64,000 nt of DNA from Geomonas agri (lineage in GTDB: Bacteria; Desulfobacterota; Desulfuromonadia; Geobacterales; Geobacteraceae): the NCBI RefSeq assembly GCF_020179605.1, contig NZ_JAINZO010000002.1, forward strand, positions 1,721,747 through 1,785,746. The letters are read 5' to 3'. Below, piece after piece: positions 27,401 through 35,342 of the stretch; the first letter of the stretch is position 1, and every line of letters starts with the position of its first letter. The notes beneath the pieces are model-generated. The model worked only from the letters and a program-made list of their open reading frames with translations. It ran no database searches and was not told where the DNA came from. The position numbers were made by a program, and so were the translations under genes.

Positions 27401-27925
27401 ATATCCGAAGAGGTTCGTACTTTTGTTGAAGTAGAGATTGCCGTTGCGGTCGTACTGGGTGGCCGCTCCGCCGGGGTGGCATGCGCCGCAATTGGCGGTA
27501 AAGAAGTAAGAAGTCTTGTCCATCTGGGTGCTGCTGGTATTGCTCTTACGAGCCAACTGGCTCGAGTCCGAAGACGGCGGTCACCATTTGCCATACATGC
27601 CGTCAGAAAGAAGCCAAGGCTTCGCGGCATTGTAGTTGTCCGAGACCCTGATGTCAGTGTTGGAGAAGCCTTTCCCTTGCTGGAAATGGTACCCTTGCGT
27701 GATCAGGTTGGTGTCGTGACAGGTACCACAGGTTTTTTCCGGACTGTACGGCGTGGTGCTGCCGACGGGAATCGGGTTCCCGGTTCGGTCCTTCAGGGTT
27801 ACCGCCCCTGCCGAATCGGTCTTGTGATAGGTCGACGCTTTTGCCAGGTCCGCTCCTGCGGCCGCGACAAAGGCGAAGGCACCTAACGACAGAGCCGTCA
27901 GCATCGTCTTCTGCGAAGTCTTCAT
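24473..27925 (-). CDS. Octahaem cytochrome c with in-frame UGA (putative selenocysteine 115) and C-terminal surface repeats
   Basis: One frame of 1150 residues is interrupted only by TGA at codon 115 (27583-27581). Residues 1-30 are a signal peptide. Eight CXXCH motifs follow: CGTCH before the UGA, then CGACH, CLMCH, CRGCH, CTRCH, CAACH, CQVCH and, near 665, CTDCH. The rest (about 725-1150) is a chain of divergent InlB B-type repeats (GYTVTAATVDG, GYAIQDVKVDG, GYMIASVTDNG), a surface-protein trait. Downstream of the UGA is a SECIS-like hairpin. The UGA sits 45 residues after haem 1, where cytochromes A and B have a lone Cys at 41 and 42. AAGGAGG precedes the ATG. The family is probably that of octahaem tetrathionate reductase. 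If UGA is not read through, this is a broken gene. Confidence 0.72.
27549..27583 (-). promoter_or_regulatory. Candidate SECIS hairpin following the in-frame UGA
   Basis: After UGA come 16 bases, then CGAGCC, loop AGUU, GGCUCG: six perfect pairs and a four-base loop with G in the second place followed by U. The loop starts 22 bases from the UGA. Known bacterial SECIS elements have a small loop with G among the first two bases, 16-37 bases from the UGA. A lower UCUU/AAGA helix can extend it. Confidence 0.6.
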
Positions 27926-28337
27926 CTGTGCTTCCTCCTTTTGAGTTTTACCTGCAATCCAGCAGCCCGGTGGGCACTGGTAACGGTGCGTGCCTACGGT
28001 GTTCGACGGTGGTCTCGGCGACCACACCCCGGTATGAATTTTGCTCATGACAGCATTATTTGCATTCAGATTTCGATAGTCGGTGCTAATATTTCATTTA
28101 GGGTGCCAAATCCTTTACCCCCCGCTCTTGGCAGTGCTGTTAACACTACTTTTTTGACGACCGGCGGATTGGCGGAACCCTCGGCGCGAAAACGCCTGAA
28201 ACGCCACTTTCATAATCGAATACCTTCATCAGCCTATTAAAGTTGTTCATGACCGCGGCAGAATTCGAGATTTCTTTTCTTTTTGCAGACGTTATGGCAG
28301 ATTAATTTTAGGAAAATCGAGAGGAGAGAGTGCAACT

Positions 28338-29303
28338 ATGGACATCGAGTATCTAAGGACAATCATCGCCGTGTTACGGGAGAAGAGCTTTTCGAAAGCA
28401 GCAGTCTCCCTTAACGTCACCCAATCGGCGGTTTCCCATCGGGTCAGGTTCCTGGAAGACAGTTTTGGTTGCCGCCTGATCGACCGCTCGGGGGCGGAGT
28501 TGATCCCGACAGATATGGGGTTGCGCTTTTTGAAAAAAGCAGAGCGGATCGTTCAGCTTGAAGAAGATCTGATCCAGGATGTTGCCCATCCGGGAGCGGA
28601 TCTAAAGCTGTCAATTGGCTCGACTGTGGCATTTGCTGTGAGCCACATGTCGAAAATCATGAACACCTTTCTGCTGTCCAATTCGGATGGGGCAAATTTC
28701 AAAATCCTCGTTCAGCATCCGAAAGCGTTGCTTGATGGTTTGAAAGGGGGCTTATTCGATATCACGGTCATCGAGCATAATGGCAACCTTGACTTTCGCG
28801 GGTTGAAAACCTTTGAACTTCCTGATGACGAGATGATTTTCATCATTAACGCGAAGCCCGACCTTGCACGGTATAACTCCCCTCTATCCTGGCTGCTGGA
28901 CAATCGGATCATCACGCGTGTCGAAGGGTGTAGCTGCCGCGACATGCTTTCGGAAAACCTGCGGAAATGCTCGCTGCAATTAAATGATTTCAGGGGGGTC
29001 ATTGTCTGCGATGATTTGAAGTTTATGATCGAATCGGTGCTGGCAGGCCAGGGCGTCGCCTTTGTTTCTAAAGCACTGGTTAAGGCGCATCTGGAAAAGG
29101 GGCTCCTGCATGAGTACTGCATAGAGGGATTCAACCATCTTCGAAAAATGACGGTTGCTATCAAGCAGGAGAAGATCAACGATGAGAAAATCAGGTCACT
29201 GCTTGGCACCATCGTCGACATGGTGAACGTTACGGCATTATTGCCGCTCCTTTGGCTCCCACTACTACAGGAGTATGAGCACCTGGCTCCCTTCGCTGTG
29301 TAA
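28338..29303 (+). CDS. LysR-family transcriptional regulator
   Basis: A 321-residue LysR regulator. The N-terminal winged helix-turn-helix (about 1-60) contains SFSKAAVSLNVTQSAVSHRVRFLE, shown here only in outline: SKAA, then QSAVSHRV. A two-lobed effector-binding domain follows (about 90-300). The start has GAGGAGAGAG upstream. It is transcribed away from the large octahaem cytochrome across a 412-base gap, the classical LysR arrangement, so that cytochrome is its most likely target. The effector is unknown. The last ~20 residues are unusually hydrophobic (LLPLLWLPLL). Confidence 0.88.
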   Translation: MDIEYLRTIIAVLREKSFSKAAVSLNVTQSAVSHRVRFLEDSFGCRLIDRSGAELIPTDMGLRFLKKAERIVQLEEDLIQDVAHPGADLKLSIGSTVAFAVSHMSKIMNTFLLSNSDGANFKILVQHPKALLDGLKGGLFDITVIEHNGNLDFRGLKTFELPDDEMIFIINAKPDLARYNSPLSWLLDNRIITRVEGCSCRDMLSENLRKCSLQLNDFRGVIVCDDLKFMIESVLAGQGVAFVSKALVKAHLEKGLLHEYCIEGFNHLRKMTVAIKQEKINDEKIRSLLGTIVDMVNVTALLPLLWLPLLQEYEHLAPFAV

Positions 29304-29370
29304 GTTTGCCTCGAGCAACTTTCTGCATCTATGCCCTGTACTGGCACCCCGAGATGGTGCAAGGTCTTGG

Positions 29371-29520
29371 GAAATCACCCGTCAGCGAGGTACCGCTTAT
29401 GATCTTGCTGACGGACGTGTAGCGCATTCCTAAGTGGTCCGTGATCTCCTTCAGTTCATAACCATGCTGTAGATGTGCCAACTGGCACCGAGGCGGTTCC
29501 AGAAAGGCGACCGCGCTATG
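29371..29520 (-). pseudogene. C-terminal relic of a Y1 transposase
   Basis: The minus strand reads AHLQHGYELKEITDHLGMRY and SVSKIIS, the helix-turn-helix-like end often found on REP-associated transposases (GYTLKEIADHLG type). No catalytic part is attached. It is a second decayed trace of this element class, 5 kb from the first. Confidence 0.5.
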
Positions 29521-29551
29521 CGGGAGGTGGCACCGGGCGCCAGAATGTGCT

Positions 29552-30889
29552 CTATTGGTTTTTTTGCAACCTTTGTACAGAAGTATAAAGATGAGCGGTG
29601 TAGGCCTCTCCATCGTTCGACAAGTGGCATCTCCGATGACAATTTGGGCATAGGGCGACAGCGTTGTTCACTGTATCGGGGCCACCTTCAGCAAGAGTAA
29701 TAACGTGATGCACTTCGAGATAAGGTAGCCCATCTTTGTTTGCAAACGGGGCAGGTTTGGTGCACGCTTCACAATGACCTCTTGATGCTTGCAAAACCCA
29801 CGTCTTGACTGAAGGATCGCGGAAATAAGAAAGAGTAGTTATTGTTGATTGCGTTGGCGACTGTTGACCTGGTGGTACTGCGTTCATTTTCCTTTTAAGA
29901 AGCCGCTTTACTCTTGTATCCAAGACTTCTTGGTCATTCGTAAGCTCATAATCTTCTTTCTTACATCCTTCAAGTCGGTCCAGTATCGACTGAATCTTCG
30001 TTTTTGTTTTGGCCCCGACATTTTGGGCAGGCAAATATCCAGAAATAATTGGCTCGTCAATATCTCTGAGAACAGACGAAATATTTTGCATCCTATATTC
30101 GATAGATGCTTTGCTTCTTTTCGAGAGCTTGCCCTCACGGAGGGTTCTGTTGATTTCTGCTTTATTATAGGTACTTCCAGCAACCTCCTGCTCGCGCATC
30201 AACAGATATCCTCTTACTGCGGCTTCTAACTCTTCCTCGGACCACTCAATATTTGTAGGCTCCACTTCTTGAAATGTCACTATGTAGCTATTAAAACCTT
30301 CCAGCCTCGTTAGTCGCATTTGGGCGGTCGGGAGTCCATCTACAAGTTCATTTTCTTGTATGCAATCATAATGCACTGGAAAGCGAGCGGCGAGTTCATT
30401 GATGAAGTCTTTATGCCAGAACAGGCGAGTCCTGCCGGTTTGGCTATTTTCCATGGCAATGAAAGCGTCAAAGCGGCCTCCATTACAGATTAGCTTCACT
30501 GGATAGCGTTCGCCCGCTTGGAGTTCATGTTCCAGGAAGAAAGGACGAATTTCGATTGGGATACCTGTCCCTTGTGTGAAAGCCGATTTATCGAGACCCT
30601 TGATAGCATCGGAGTCGGATTTAATGGACCAGGAGGATGCTCTTAGGGAGATGATTTTCAATCCGCACGCCTTAACAACTGTGTTCGCCTCTGCTCCCCC
30701 TGAGAAAGAATTTTTGGGGTGGCCAGTCGCCATTGCCAAAATTTGTTTAACTGGGTAGATCCGGCCGTTGTACATGATCGCAAACTTATAACTTCTGTTC
30801 TCCGTCCACGCAGACCACTCTGCATGGTTCCTCATGTTTTGGTCAAAGTCCTCCATTGCTTTCTGCAGTTGATCGGCAGAGATGTTCAT
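29552..30889 (-). CDS. HNH endonuclease with ScoMcrA-like N-terminal head domain
   Basis: A 445-residue putative modification-dependent restriction enzyme. The N-terminal ~80 residues (KFAIMYNGRIYPVKQILAMA, FSGGAEAN) match the head domain of ScoMcrA-type proteins. A long middle region follows. The C-terminal HNH nuclease has CEACTKPAP, LEVHHVITLAEGG, NNAVALCPNCH and a final CHLSNDGE. ScoMcrA cuts DNA with phosphorothioate or methylcytosine. The ATG at 30889 follows GGAGG; a TTG 72 bases earlier has no site. The gene is clearly more AT-rich than its surroundings, suggesting transfer. It is grouped with a NERD protein and a second HNH protein on the same strand. Confidence 0.8.
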   Translation of the reverse strand: MNISADQLQKAMEDFDQNMRNHAEWSAWTENRSYKFAIMYNGRIYPVKQILAMATGHPKNSFSGGAEANTVVKACGLKIISLRASSWSIKSDSDAIKGLDKSAFTQGTGIPIEIRPFFLEHELQAGERYPVKLICNGGRFDAFIAMENSQTGRTRLFWHKDFINELAARFPVHYDCIQENELVDGLPTAQMRLTRLEGFNSYIVTFQEVEPTNIEWSEEELEAAVRGYLLMREQEVAGSTYNKAEINRTLREGKLSKRSKASIEYRMQNISSVLRDIDEPIISGYLPAQNVGAKTKTKIQSILDRLEGCKKEDYELTNDQEVLDTRVKRLLKRKMNAVPPGQQSPTQSTITTLSYFRDPSVKTWVLQASRGHCEACTKPAPFANKDGLPYLEVHHVITLAEGGPDTVNNAVALCPNCHRRCHLSNDGEAYTAHLYTSVQRLQKNQ

Positions 30890-31099
30890 GAGGCCTCCAG
30901 AGTTGTTGGTAATAAGCTCTGGCTCACCAGTAAAATTTAATGGCTCGTAAATATCAAACAAAAATTAATTTCTTCTTGGGTGGAGCTGACAAAGCCCGGT
31001 AGCAGGCTGCGGTATGGAGGTAGAATGTCATTTGGCTCATTCATGGGGCAACTATAGCTTTAAACTATGGCCTGGCGAATGAGAGGATCCCGTGACGAG

Positions 31100-31133
31100 C
31101 AAAACCCGACCGGGTACCGCCGGTCGGGTTTTG
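31100..31133 (-). terminator. Terminator after the NERD gene
   Basis: AAAACCCGACC / GGTCGGGTTTT stem with a nine-base loop. The rest of the 30890-31317 gap shows nothing recognisable. Confidence 0.75.
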
Positions 31134-31317
31134 ACTGAGTGGTTACAGTGAAAGGATTTTAAAGGGGGCAGCGCCAGGACTCTGACAGATGCGGGGCGCT
31201 ACGAGTGAGTAAAGTCCGATCTAGGCTGTGACCGGATGCTTACATTGCCCGTGCAGATGAGTTAAAGGACTGTTGTGAACCGAAACGCTAGCTTGAGGCT
31301 GGCTACTGGCCAGGTTT

Positions 31318-32409
31318 TTAAGCACTTTGGCATGTCCTGCAGAGAACTTTCCCACCAAAGCGTTTACCATTCACGCGGCAGAAGAAGGCCACTTTTCTGT
31401 CCACTGGTGTTCCGCATTTATCACAGCTTGCAGAGTTGATCTCATCGGTTTCGGCTGCTTCCACTAATTCGATTATTCCTGGTTCCTCTGCTTGAATAGG
31501 TATTCGCTGACAGGCCTGACAAAGGGTTTTCCCGCCAAACTTCTTGTTATTCATTCTGCAGAAGTATACGACTTTGCTTTCGACTTCGATTCCGCAAGTC
31601 TCACAGCATGCTTTCTTTATACCGTCAGCGGTTTCGGCCGAGGGGGTTTGCTCGTTTGCAGCCGATGTCAAGTTTTGGGCGGACACGCCGAACTTCTTGG
31701 CGAAGTTCATTTTGGATGGCCGATGGAGATGAGCCAGGGATGAGGCGAAGGACTGCAGGGTCTCCGAAGAGACTATCTTTGCTGCCGACGCGAATGTATT
31801 TATAACTCCCATTGCGTCAACACGCTTCCCTATGGCTTCCACAAGTGCATCGGCTTTTATGACGGGACTGGAGTCGAACTGTGCGGCAGCAGGTCGATCA
31901 ATCCGGGAAGTCGGTGCAACGAGCACGTAATTGTGAAACGCAGCAGGCATGGCGAGCCCCAGCCTGGTCGGTAGAAGTCCATTTTGAGCTACGACTTTTT
32001 CCAGCAGACTGATGTGTCGCTTGTTCTGTTCGATAGGGGATTCGATGCCGACGAAGGACCTTCCATTCCAGGTGAGGAATTCTCCCTCTGTTGTGATTTT
32101 AATGCCGTAGTAATAGTTCTTTGACTCCAGGACATACACATCGAGACATCGGTTGATAAGCAGGTGGTCAATCTGGGCCACGAACCCATTGAGTTCCAAC
32201 CTCAGGTCGTGAATAATCGCCCAGTTCGGGTTATCGCGGTAACGGAAATCGATGTAATAGGTGGAGCTTTCCTCACCGCGAAGACCTGAAGCGATCGACT
32301 TGATCTCACGCTCTATAAAAAAACGCTGTTTAGCCGAAATCTCGCAAGTAAGGAGCCGTTGTAGCTCCTGAATGTCGGCTTCCCTATTATCGGATGTTTT
32401 GATAATCAT
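31318..32409 (-). CDS. NERD-domain protein with two C-terminal zinc modules
   Basis: A 363-residue protein. The NERD (nuclease-related) domain covers about residues 45-150, with the restriction-like acidic/lysine core in QIDHLLI and VLESKNY. After a helical linker come two near-identical zinc modules (about 267-302 and 328-362) of pattern CxxCGxxVxxKVxxFCRxN followed by KxFGGKxLCxxCQ. Zinc-rich tails on NERD proteins suggest nucleic-acid binding. The gene lies between two HNH genes with restriction features, so a defence role is likely. Biochemical function of NERD proteins is largely unknown. Confidence 0.8.
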   Translation of the reverse strand: MIIKTSDNREADIQELQRLLTCEISAKQRFFIEREIKSIASGLRGEESSTYYIDFRYRDNPNWAIIHDLRLELNGFVAQIDHLLINRCLDVYVLESKNYYYGIKITTEGEFLTWNGRSFVGIESPIEQNKRHISLLEKVVAQNGLLPTRLGLAMPAAFHNYVLVAPTSRIDRPAAAQFDSSPVIKADALVEAIGKRVDAMGVINTFASAAKIVSSETLQSFASSLAHLHRPSKMNFAKKFGVSAQNLTSAANEQTPSAETADGIKKACCETCGIEVESKVVYFCRMNNKKFGGKTLCQACQRIPIQAEEPGIIELVEAAETDEINSASCDKCGTPVDRKVAFFCRVNGKRFGGKVLCRTCQSA

Positions 32410-32523
32410 TAACGTGTCTCCTGATCATCTAATATAATGTTAAATAATGAGATAATAGTGTCTCTATACTGTCCAATCAGGAAAAATCCTTCTGATGGCG
32501 AGCGCATTGTTTGGAACCCCAAC

Positions 32524-33501
32524 TTACAGCCGCCAATCCTTCCTGTGCTCCGACAGATATTCCTGGGCTGGCCAAAGGTCATGGTCCTGCGGCGGGATGA
32601 TGGCGCGGCCGTTGAGGGTGAGTAGAAATCCTGGGACGTTGGGATCTGCGATGATCTGTCGGGAGGTGAGGACGTTGTAGTCCTTTGACACGCTCATCAT
32701 CCCTTCGTCAAAGGCCCAGTGGCAGAGCTTGCAAAGTGCCATGCCGTTACGGATGTCGTCGTTTTGGGTTTTGCTCCACGGGACGATGTGGGCGGCGTCG
32801 ACTGCGGTGTGTTGCTCGGGGGTGATGATGCGTACACCACACAAGGCGCACCTGTGGTCGTAGGCCTTGACTACCATCCTCCTAAAGGCTTGAGCACGGG
32901 CGGCGGGACGATAATTTTGTGCCTCAACGAGTGCCTTCACAAGAGGCAGGTGCGACTGTTCCTCAAGGATGCGGCTGTACTCGGATGCTTCCCTGTTGAT
33001 GACCGACTGCTCGCGCAGTAGCAACTGAGCCATGTCAGAAAAGCATGATTGGAACAGTACCTCTCTCAAGGCTTCCGCGCCGGTTTCGCTCTTCATAAGC
33101 AGGAAGAGTTCATCATCCAGTGTCGCCCCTAAGATGTGCTTGCGCAGATAGGTCACGGTCGAGGTGTTGTTGATGACGGCTGGAGTTAGTTGCTTTCCCG
33201 GCTTGGGTATTAGGTGCCAGAAGGGCTCACGGTCCAAGCGTGAGAAGGGGAAGGCGATGCTGCTGGTTTGACCGAGGGGGATGATGCGGCGCCAGTAGAG
33301 GCAGAACAGTTCGTTAAGTTCCACCAGATCACCGGAGGCGTCGATGAAAGGGGCGGTGATGACGCCACGTTGGATGAGGTCCATCACCGCCAGCAGCAGG
33401 AGCGGTTTGTGGGGCGCTCTGCGCTTGGTCGACTCATTCCAGACGGGGCCGGGAGCCCGGTTGAGGGTGGTGAACTGCTTGATGTAGTCGGCTGGCATCA
33501 C
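32524..33501 (-). CDS. Phosphorothioate-DNA-binding-type HNH restriction endonuclease
   Basis: A 325-residue protein. The N-terminal half carries PHKPLLLLAVMDLI and a FCLYWRRII segment that I associate with the sulfur-binding domain (SBD) of ScoMcrA-type enzymes. The C-terminal half has an HNH_2 nuclease: CALCGVRI, DAAHIVPW, NGMALCKLCHWAFDEG. Such enzymes cut DNA carrying phosphorothioate backbones made by Dnd systems. The start is GTG 33501 or the ATG next to it, GAGG lying 9-12 bases upstream. No dnd genes are in the window, so it would protect against foreign phosphorothioated DNA. Assignment is by motif recall. Confidence 0.8.
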   Translation of the reverse strand: MMPADYIKQFTTLNRAPGPVWNESTKRRAPHKPLLLLAVMDLIQRGVITAPFIDASGDLVELNELFCLYWRRIIPLGQTSSIAFPFSRLDREPFWHLIPKPGKQLTPAVINNTSTVTYLRKHILGATLDDELFLLMKSETGAEALREVLFQSCFSDMAQLLLREQSVINREASEYSRILEEQSHLPLVKALVEAQNYRPAARAQAFRRMVVKAYDHRCALCGVRIITPEQHTAVDAAHIVPWSKTQNDDIRNGMALCKLCHWAFDEGMMSVSKDYNVLTSRQIIADPNVPGFLLTLNGRAIIPPQDHDLWPAQEYLSEHRKDWRL

Positions 33502-33573
33502 TCTGCTCGACCTCGGAATGTTACTGGACGCAGGTTAGCCGCAATTTAAATTAAAGGATCAGAAGAATCAAGC

Positions 33574-34098
33574 TTAATGATGGCGAGGTCTAGACGGGAG
33601 AGTGTGAGAAGGGATAGGCACCATTCCTTTGAGGTGCATTGTGTCTGTTGAGGTCATACAGATTCTGCAGCAATCGGCAGCCTCCTGTATTGTTGCCTGA
33701 CTCCAAGTTGCCTCATCGATCCGGATATAGATGGTGCACTGCTTGTCCTTTTCGTAGACGTATTCTTGAACGTTGACTGCTTCGCCGGCCTCGTTTTCAT
33801 CCGTTTCTGCACCCAACCACCACTTCTCCGCAATTGTCGCTTTTCCTCGCTCGTTTCGACTGCATGTCCCGGATTTCTCAATCCTAAAAGAAATAGTCAT
33901 GGCATCGACATACTTCACTTCCAGCGACTGCCGTTCCTTTCCATTTGCTAGCGTAAAACGCAAGGGTGAATGGGGAGGATGGGACATGACACGGTGGAGT
34001 TCGTGACGTTGCTCGTATTGGGCCGGCTCTTCTACCGCGAGAACGAATGTGGCTGATAGGAACAACGAGACCAACACTGCAATAGGGCTCAACTTCAT
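33574..34098 (-). CDS. Exported protein downstream of broken amidase gene
   Basis: A 174-residue protein with a signal peptide (about 1-21, ending FVLAVEE). The mature region has four cysteines plus a CC pair (GTCSRN, KQCTIY, ADCCRICM) that may form disulfides. No family is recognised. Its ATG overlaps the stop of the amidase frame (ATGA), showing that the two were coupled. This repeats the amidase-plus-exported-protein layout of 17885-19001, although the two exported proteins are not obviously related. Confidence 0.65.
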   Translation of the reverse strand: MKLSPIAVLVSLFLSATFVLAVEEPAQYEQRHELHRVMSHPPHSPLRFTLANGKERQSLEVKYVDAMTISFRIEKSGTCSRNERGKATIAEKWWLGAETDENEAGEAVNVQEYVYEKDKQCTIYIRIDEATWSQATIQEAADCCRICMTSTDTMHLKGMVPIPSHTLPSRPRHH

Positions 34099-34592
34099 TT
34101 TGGAACCTCGTTGTTAATGTTGACCACTCCAGGCAAGCGTCGCCCCAGCAAGGTCCAACTCTTTTTGGAAAAGGTCGACTCCTTCACGCTGTTACCTTGG
34201 GTGCCGCCCAAAAGCCTGAAGTGAGTGGCGGTCTCTTCAATGAGAAAGCCGGCGTGGGCGCCGGAGGTTGAAAAACTTCGGTCGGTTGCCTTTCTGCTAC
34301 AGATAACGGTGATAGCACCCGGTACAGGTCCTGAAGGTATCCCTTACTCGACCCAGCTTGTCGCAGCGGCAGAGTCCGTACCTTTCACGCCTGCTTGCTT
34401 GAGGCACCAGTTGACGAACGAGGAACACCAGGGCGTCTCATCGTCGGTGGCCTTCAGGGTAGTAGTAGCGTGGTAGGAAAGAATCCTCGGGTTGTCCCGG
34501 TGGCCGGCAACTTCCTTCTGCCCGATCTCTTTTCGGGCGATACCCATCCATGGGGTGTGCTGCAATGCAGATTGCTGGTTGCCGCTGTTCAT
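34095..34592 (-). pseudogene. TIGR02594-type amidase broken by an in-frame TAA
   Basis: The frame reads a complete 165-residue amidase domain colinear with the gene at 18330. Before the stop are WMGIARKEIGQ, WCSSFVNWCLKQAG and SAAATSWVE. Then TAA at 34344-34346 takes the place of an aromatic codon. Past it the frame continues with PGAITVI, GAHAGFLIEE, RLLGGTQGNS and SWTLLGRRLP. The natural TGA overlaps the next gene's ATG. One substitution explains the damage, so decay is recent (or it is a sequencing error). Unlike the other copy it lacks a peptidoglycan-binding domain. Confidence 0.8.
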
Positions 34593-34663
34593 GATGTGCT
34601 CCCTCCGGATTTAATTCCTCATCCTCCGGAACAACCCCAAGAACGCTGGCTAGTAGAAGCTTG

Positions 34664-34690
34664 AAAGCCCGACCGGGTGCCGGTCGGGCC
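34664..34690 (-). terminator. Hairpin after the FN3 protein gene
   Basis: GCCCGACC / GGTCGGGC stem followed on the minus strand by TTTC. Weak T-run. Confidence 0.45.
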
Positions 34691-34703
34691 GTGGGTGGTC
34701 TAC

Positions 34704-35342
34704 TTACAACGAGATGATACTGAAGGGGGCGGACCAGGCACCGGGGCCGGAGCTGCCGATGCAACGGGCTATTACTGAGTACGTCTGGCCGGGCGTGCGG
34801 CCGGGGATGCTGACGTTCGTCCCGTGGGCGAACGTCCCAAAGGGACTGTAGTTGGTTGGCACGGTCGGGTCAGCATCGGTGATGTGGAACTCGTAACTTG
34901 CTGCGCCGGGTACCGCTTTCGCACTGGCCACCAAAGTGCCACTTGCCGGCCCATGCTTCAATGTCAGTGCTGGTGCAGGCAGCGGGTGTGAATACCGCAC
35001 CTTGCCGGATTTCGCCTGGGTGACCTCGAACCCGGAGTCCTGCAAGACAGCGGCATCATCATTCGCGGCCAATTCCACGTGCTTCACGATCCTCTTCAGG
35101 ATCACCATCACTTCATCCCTGACCTTGTCACGGTACGCCATCTTCTGTACGTCCCTGCTTTGTGCATCATCATCGGCTTTTTGCAGCCGATCGATCCCCT
35201 CCGCCAACCTCTGCATGTCCTGACCGAACTCTGCGCTCTTCTGCTGGAAGTGGGGACTGTTGTTCACCGACGTCTGTACCTTCCGCGCCCTTTCGAGCAG
35301 CTTCCTTGCGTTCGTAGGAAAAGTGGTAATTAACTTGGTCAT
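34704..35342 (-). CDS. FN3-domain protein of unknown function
   Basis: A 212-residue protein without signal peptide. Residues 1-115 are helical and charged (AEFGQDMQRLAEGIDRL). The C-terminal ~95 residues form a fibronectin type III fold (ALTLKHGPASGTLV, YEFHITDAD, YSVIARCIGSSGPGAWS). GGGAGG precedes the ATG. It lies directly upstream of the broken amidase and its exported partner, so the three may once have formed one operon. I cannot name a family. Confidence 0.7.
   Translation of the reverse strand: MTKLITTFPTNARKLLERARKVQTSVNNSPHFQQKSAEFGQDMQRLAEGIDRLQKADDDAQSRDVQKMAYRDKVRDEVMVILKRIVKHVELAANDDAAVLQDSGFEVTQAKSGKVRYSHPLPAPALTLKHGPASGTLVASAKAVPGAASYEFHITDADPTVPTNYSPFGTFAHGTNVSIPGRTPGQTYSVIARCIGSSGPGAWSAPFSIISL

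Noticed and set aside
27926..28100. Riboswitch ahead of the large octahaem cytochrome
   Set aside because: A GTGGTC/GACCAC hairpin exists but the GEMM core elements are missing.
34344..34346. Programmed read-through of TAA in the second amidase copy
   Set aside because: TAA recoding is not expected in this group and no special structure follows; treated as a pseudogene.
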